NCBI GenBank assembly: GCA_012524025.1
Contig: JAAYSC010000074.1
Coordinates: 1 to 35,251, forward strand
Origin: Clostridiales bacterium
Lineage (GTDB): Bacteria > Bacillota > Clostridia > Oscillospirales > Acutalibacteraceae
Direction of reading: 5' to 3'
DNA length: 35,251 bases
The notes beneath the pieces are model-generated. The model saw only the letters and a list, made by a program, of their open reading frames with translations, did no database searches and was not told the origin of the DNA. The position numbers were made by a program, and so were the translations under genes. Of the stretch, positions 33,347-35,251 are shown piece by piece (position 1 is the first letter of the stretch; the number at the start of each line of letters is the position of its first letter).

Positions 33347-34879
33347 ATGTCAAAATTAAAATCAACCTTATCGATTTTCCTGATTCTTGTTTTGCTCTTT
33401 GTGCCTTTAGGCTCGCTTAATGCATCGGCTTCGGTGTCATGCAACTGTGGTAAGGCCCCAATAATTTTTGTAAACGGCATGAATTCCATTCCTCTGACCA
33501 GAAACCTTGGGATGGAAGACCAAGAACAACTATTTCCGCCTTCCGAGCAAATTTTTGCAAAAGCAATCGGTGAAGCGGCCCTTCCCCTTGCAAGCAAGTT
33601 CCTAACCCAAGGTTTGGACGGAGCAGCAGATGTGATTGTTGATGCCGTCGGTCAAATCTTTGACGGCCTGGCCTGTGAAGACAACGGTGACCTGCCTTAC
33701 GGCCAAGGTGTTGACTGGGCTTTTCCCCAAATACATATGCCCCATAATGATGAATACACCTTCTATTACGATTGGCGGCAAGACCCCTTTATTTCAGCCG
33801 CACAATTAGCGGAATATGTTGATTATGTTAAAGCCAACACAGGTCATGACAAGGTTTCTTTGATAGGCTTTAGCATGGGGGGCATTGTTTTAAACACTTA
33901 TCTCTACACCCTAAACGGTGATTATTCTTCCTTGCAATCGGTTTTGATGGAAGTATCCGCCGCCAACGGGGCCGCCATAGCTGCCGAACCTTTTTCAGGC
34001 AAGGTTAAACTTGACTCCAAAGCCTTGGTGCGTTTGATTGATGACCAGTTCAGGTTGCGCGACAGCATCGAAGGCCTACTTGGTGCCGCCTTGGGCATCC
34101 TTGATGAAAGCGGGCTTTTCGAGCTCCCCTTCCGCTATCTTAATGGCTTAATTGACCAATATGCCGACAAGGTCTACGATGAGGTTCTGGCAGAAATTTT
34201 CGGCAGCATGCCCGGTGTTTGGGCAGCGGTTACAGACGAACACTATGAAGCCGCCAAGGCCAAGCTCTTGCCGGACAAGGTAAGGTATGCAAAACTTATC
34301 GAAAGAATCGATAACTATCATGATAATGTTTTGAAAAACAGTAATAGGATAGCCTTGGATTTGTATAATAACCCGGATGTAAACTTTGCTGTTTTGTGCA
34401 AGTATAACAGGCAGGTCGCTCCCCTTATTGACAGCATGGATATATCAAGCGATGGCACGGTTGACACACTTTCGGCAAGCTACGGCGCCACTTGCGCCGA
34501 CTTGGGGAAGACCTTGGGTAAAGATTATCTTCAAGCCCTCCCCCATGACGGGCAAAATTACCTTTCTGCAGATAATTTAATTGACGCTTCTACCTGCACG
34601 GTAGCGGATGCCACCTGGTTTATTCGTGACTTGGAACACTCCACTTTTTGCAACTATAGGAATGAGCTTATTGATTACATATTAAGCTCGCAAGAACAAG
34701 TTTCTGTTTTTGACAGAGAAGACTTCCCACAATTTGCATATTACGACGGTAATGACGCCTTCCCTATAAACGAAAAAAGCGAAACAGACCCCTTTGATGT
34801 GCTTAAACAGCTTGGCTTATCGGACGCTTATTTTGCCTTGATCACCAGAACCTTGATTTTGCTTTCAAACCTTACTTAA
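33347..34879 (+). CDS. Secreted lipase/esterase-like alpha/beta hydrolase
   Basis: This 510-residue protein has a signal peptide (about 1-28, ending ASAS) and an alpha/beta-hydrolase fold. APIIFVNGM marks the oxyanion strand (37-45), YYDWRQDP (140-147) resembles LCAT/PGAP1-type lipases, and GFSMGG (174-179) is the nucleophile elbow with Ser176. SSDGTVDT (Asp369 or Asp373) and LEHSTF (His431) fit the rest of the triad. A helical insert between about 215 and 340 could be a lid. Seven Cys occur in the mature part. The substrate, a lipid or ester, is unknown. GGAG nine bases upstream supports ATG 33347. It is a single-gene unit between the tRNA terminator and its own. Confidence 0.8.
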   Translation: MSKLKSTLSIFLILVLLFVPLGSLNASASVSCNCGKAPIIFVNGMNSIPLTRNLGMEDQEQLFPPSEQIFAKAIGEAALPLASKFLTQGLDGAADVIVDAVGQIFDGLACEDNGDLPYGQGVDWAFPQIHMPHNDEYTFYYDWRQDPFISAAQLAEYVDYVKANTGHDKVSLIGFSMGGIVLNTYLYTLNGDYSSLQSVLMEVSAANGAAIAAEPFSGKVKLDSKALVRLIDDQFRLRDSIEGLLGAALGILDESGLFELPFRYLNGLIDQYADKVYDEVLAEIFGSMPGVWAAVTDEHYEAAKAKLLPDKVRYAKLIERIDNYHDNVLKNSNRIALDLYNNPDVNFAVLCKYNRQVAPLIDSMDISSDGTVDTLSASYGATCADLGKTLGKDYLQALPHDGQNYLSADNLIDASTCTVADATWFIRDLEHSTFCNYRNELIDYILSSQEQVSVFDREDFPQFAYYDGNDAFPINEKSETDPFDVLKQLGLSDAYFALITRTLILLSNLT

Positions 34880-34896
34880 GTTTAATTATCAGCGAC

Positions 34897-34937
34897 AAAA
34901 ACGCTCTGCGGCCTTTTGGGCTTGCAGAGCGTTTTTT
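34897..34937. terminator. Bidirectional terminator after the lipase gene
   Basis: AAAACGCTCTGC and GCAGAGCGTTTT form a 12-bp stem with a small inner stem in the loop; T-runs flank both sides. It separates converging genes. Confidence 0.85.
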
Positions 34938-34953
34938 ATTGATATACCAAAGC

Positions 34954-35251
34954 CTATAGATTATGTTTTTTCAGTAATCCATTCAGATAATCCCTGCCAA
35001 AAATTAGCCGTTCTTCCATTTCTTCCAGATATGGCTTTTTCTCATACTCTTCAATTGACATAAGCTCACCGCTGTCAAGTTTCTTTTGGGTATCCCAGGC
35101 AAGTTTAACAAACTGCCCCAGCTCATAAGCCGTGAGGTCGGGGTTTTTGCTTATCCATTCTTCATCATAAATATTGGCGGTAAAGAGCCACTTATGGTCT
35201 TCAATGGAAAGGGGTAGATGAGGGCTGTATTCGCCCAAAACAGGCAAGATC
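34954..35251 (-). CDS. Partial hypothetical protein (C-terminal part)
   Basis: The minus-strand frame is open to the window edge and ends at 34954. The visible 97 or more residues are acidic and helical (LSIEDHKWLF, LTAYELGQFVKLAWDTQKKL, SIEEYEKKPYLEEMEERL), without membrane segments or motifs that I recognise. A TTG at 35247 could be a start but has no visible binding site, so the gene probably continues beyond the window. Confidence 0.6.
   Translation of the reverse strand, partial: ILPVLGEYSPHLPLSIEDHKWLFTANIYDEEWISKNPDLTAYELGQFVKLAWDTQKKLDSGELMSIEEYEKKPYLEEMEERLIFGRDYLNGLLKKHNL

Overview
The window looks like a chromosomal segment of a low-to-moderate GC, Gram-positive-type anaerobe, probably of the class Clostridia. 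This is inferred from strong AGGAGG-type ribosome binding sites, sigma-A style -35/-10 promoters, many hairpin-plus-T-run terminators, a perfect CIRCE element, tRNA genes that encode their own CCA ends, membrane-anchored cohesin-domain proteins and AzlCD. No plasmid, phage, transposon or CRISPR genes are visible. Most of it is ordinary core genome, densely packed.

Layout. (1) 1-1720, plus strand: a structured leader, a stomatin-like SPFH protein and the manganese exporter MntP. (2) 1723-4983, minus strand: azlC, azlD, a Gfo/Idh/MocA oxidoreductase and a DEAD-box RNA helicase. (3) 5194-9523, plus strand: initiator tRNA-Met, a MATE exporter, a large glycoside-hydrolase-like protein and a DsrE-like protein, each with a visible promoter or terminator. 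(4) 9524-11675: an AT-rich islet of two genes, a PDDEXK nuclease with a RAMA-like C-terminus and a double zinc-ribbon/TPR/PH-like protein. (5) 11686-12957, minus strand: a second SPFH protein coupled to a 58-residue Arc-like ribbon-helix-helix protein, behind a promoter with repeated half-sites. (6) 13015-13563: hsp20 under CIRCE control. (7) 13634-20819, minus strand: pyrE, uvrB, uvrA and an exported metallophosphoesterase. (8) 20934-23747, plus strand: an RluD-type pseudouridine synthase and a membrane-anchored parvulin foldase. (9) 23824-29729, minus strand: tRNA-Leu, a PHP metallohydrolase, a GPH sugar symporter, a cyclophilin, two tandem cohesin-domain surface proteins and a small exported protein. 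(10) 29899-34937, plus strand: a GH2 glycosidase, a WYL regulator, a tRNA array (Gly, Arg, His, Gln) and a secreted lipase-like hydrolase. The edge holds a partial minus-strand gene.

How it fits together. Carbohydrate use is a recurring theme: the GH2 enzyme with its WYL regulator, the GH-like protein, the GPH symporter with the PHP hydrolase, and the Gfo/Idh oxidoreductase. None of the glycosidases has a signal peptide, so they probably act on imported sugars. A second theme is the cell surface and folding: a parvulin and a cyclophilin, the cyclophilin next to two cohesin-domain proteins. The best candidates for something little described are the nuclease/zinc-ribbon islet, the SPFH plus Arc-like operon with its operator-like repeats, and the tandem cohesin pair. 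None of these functions is proven by the sequence alone.
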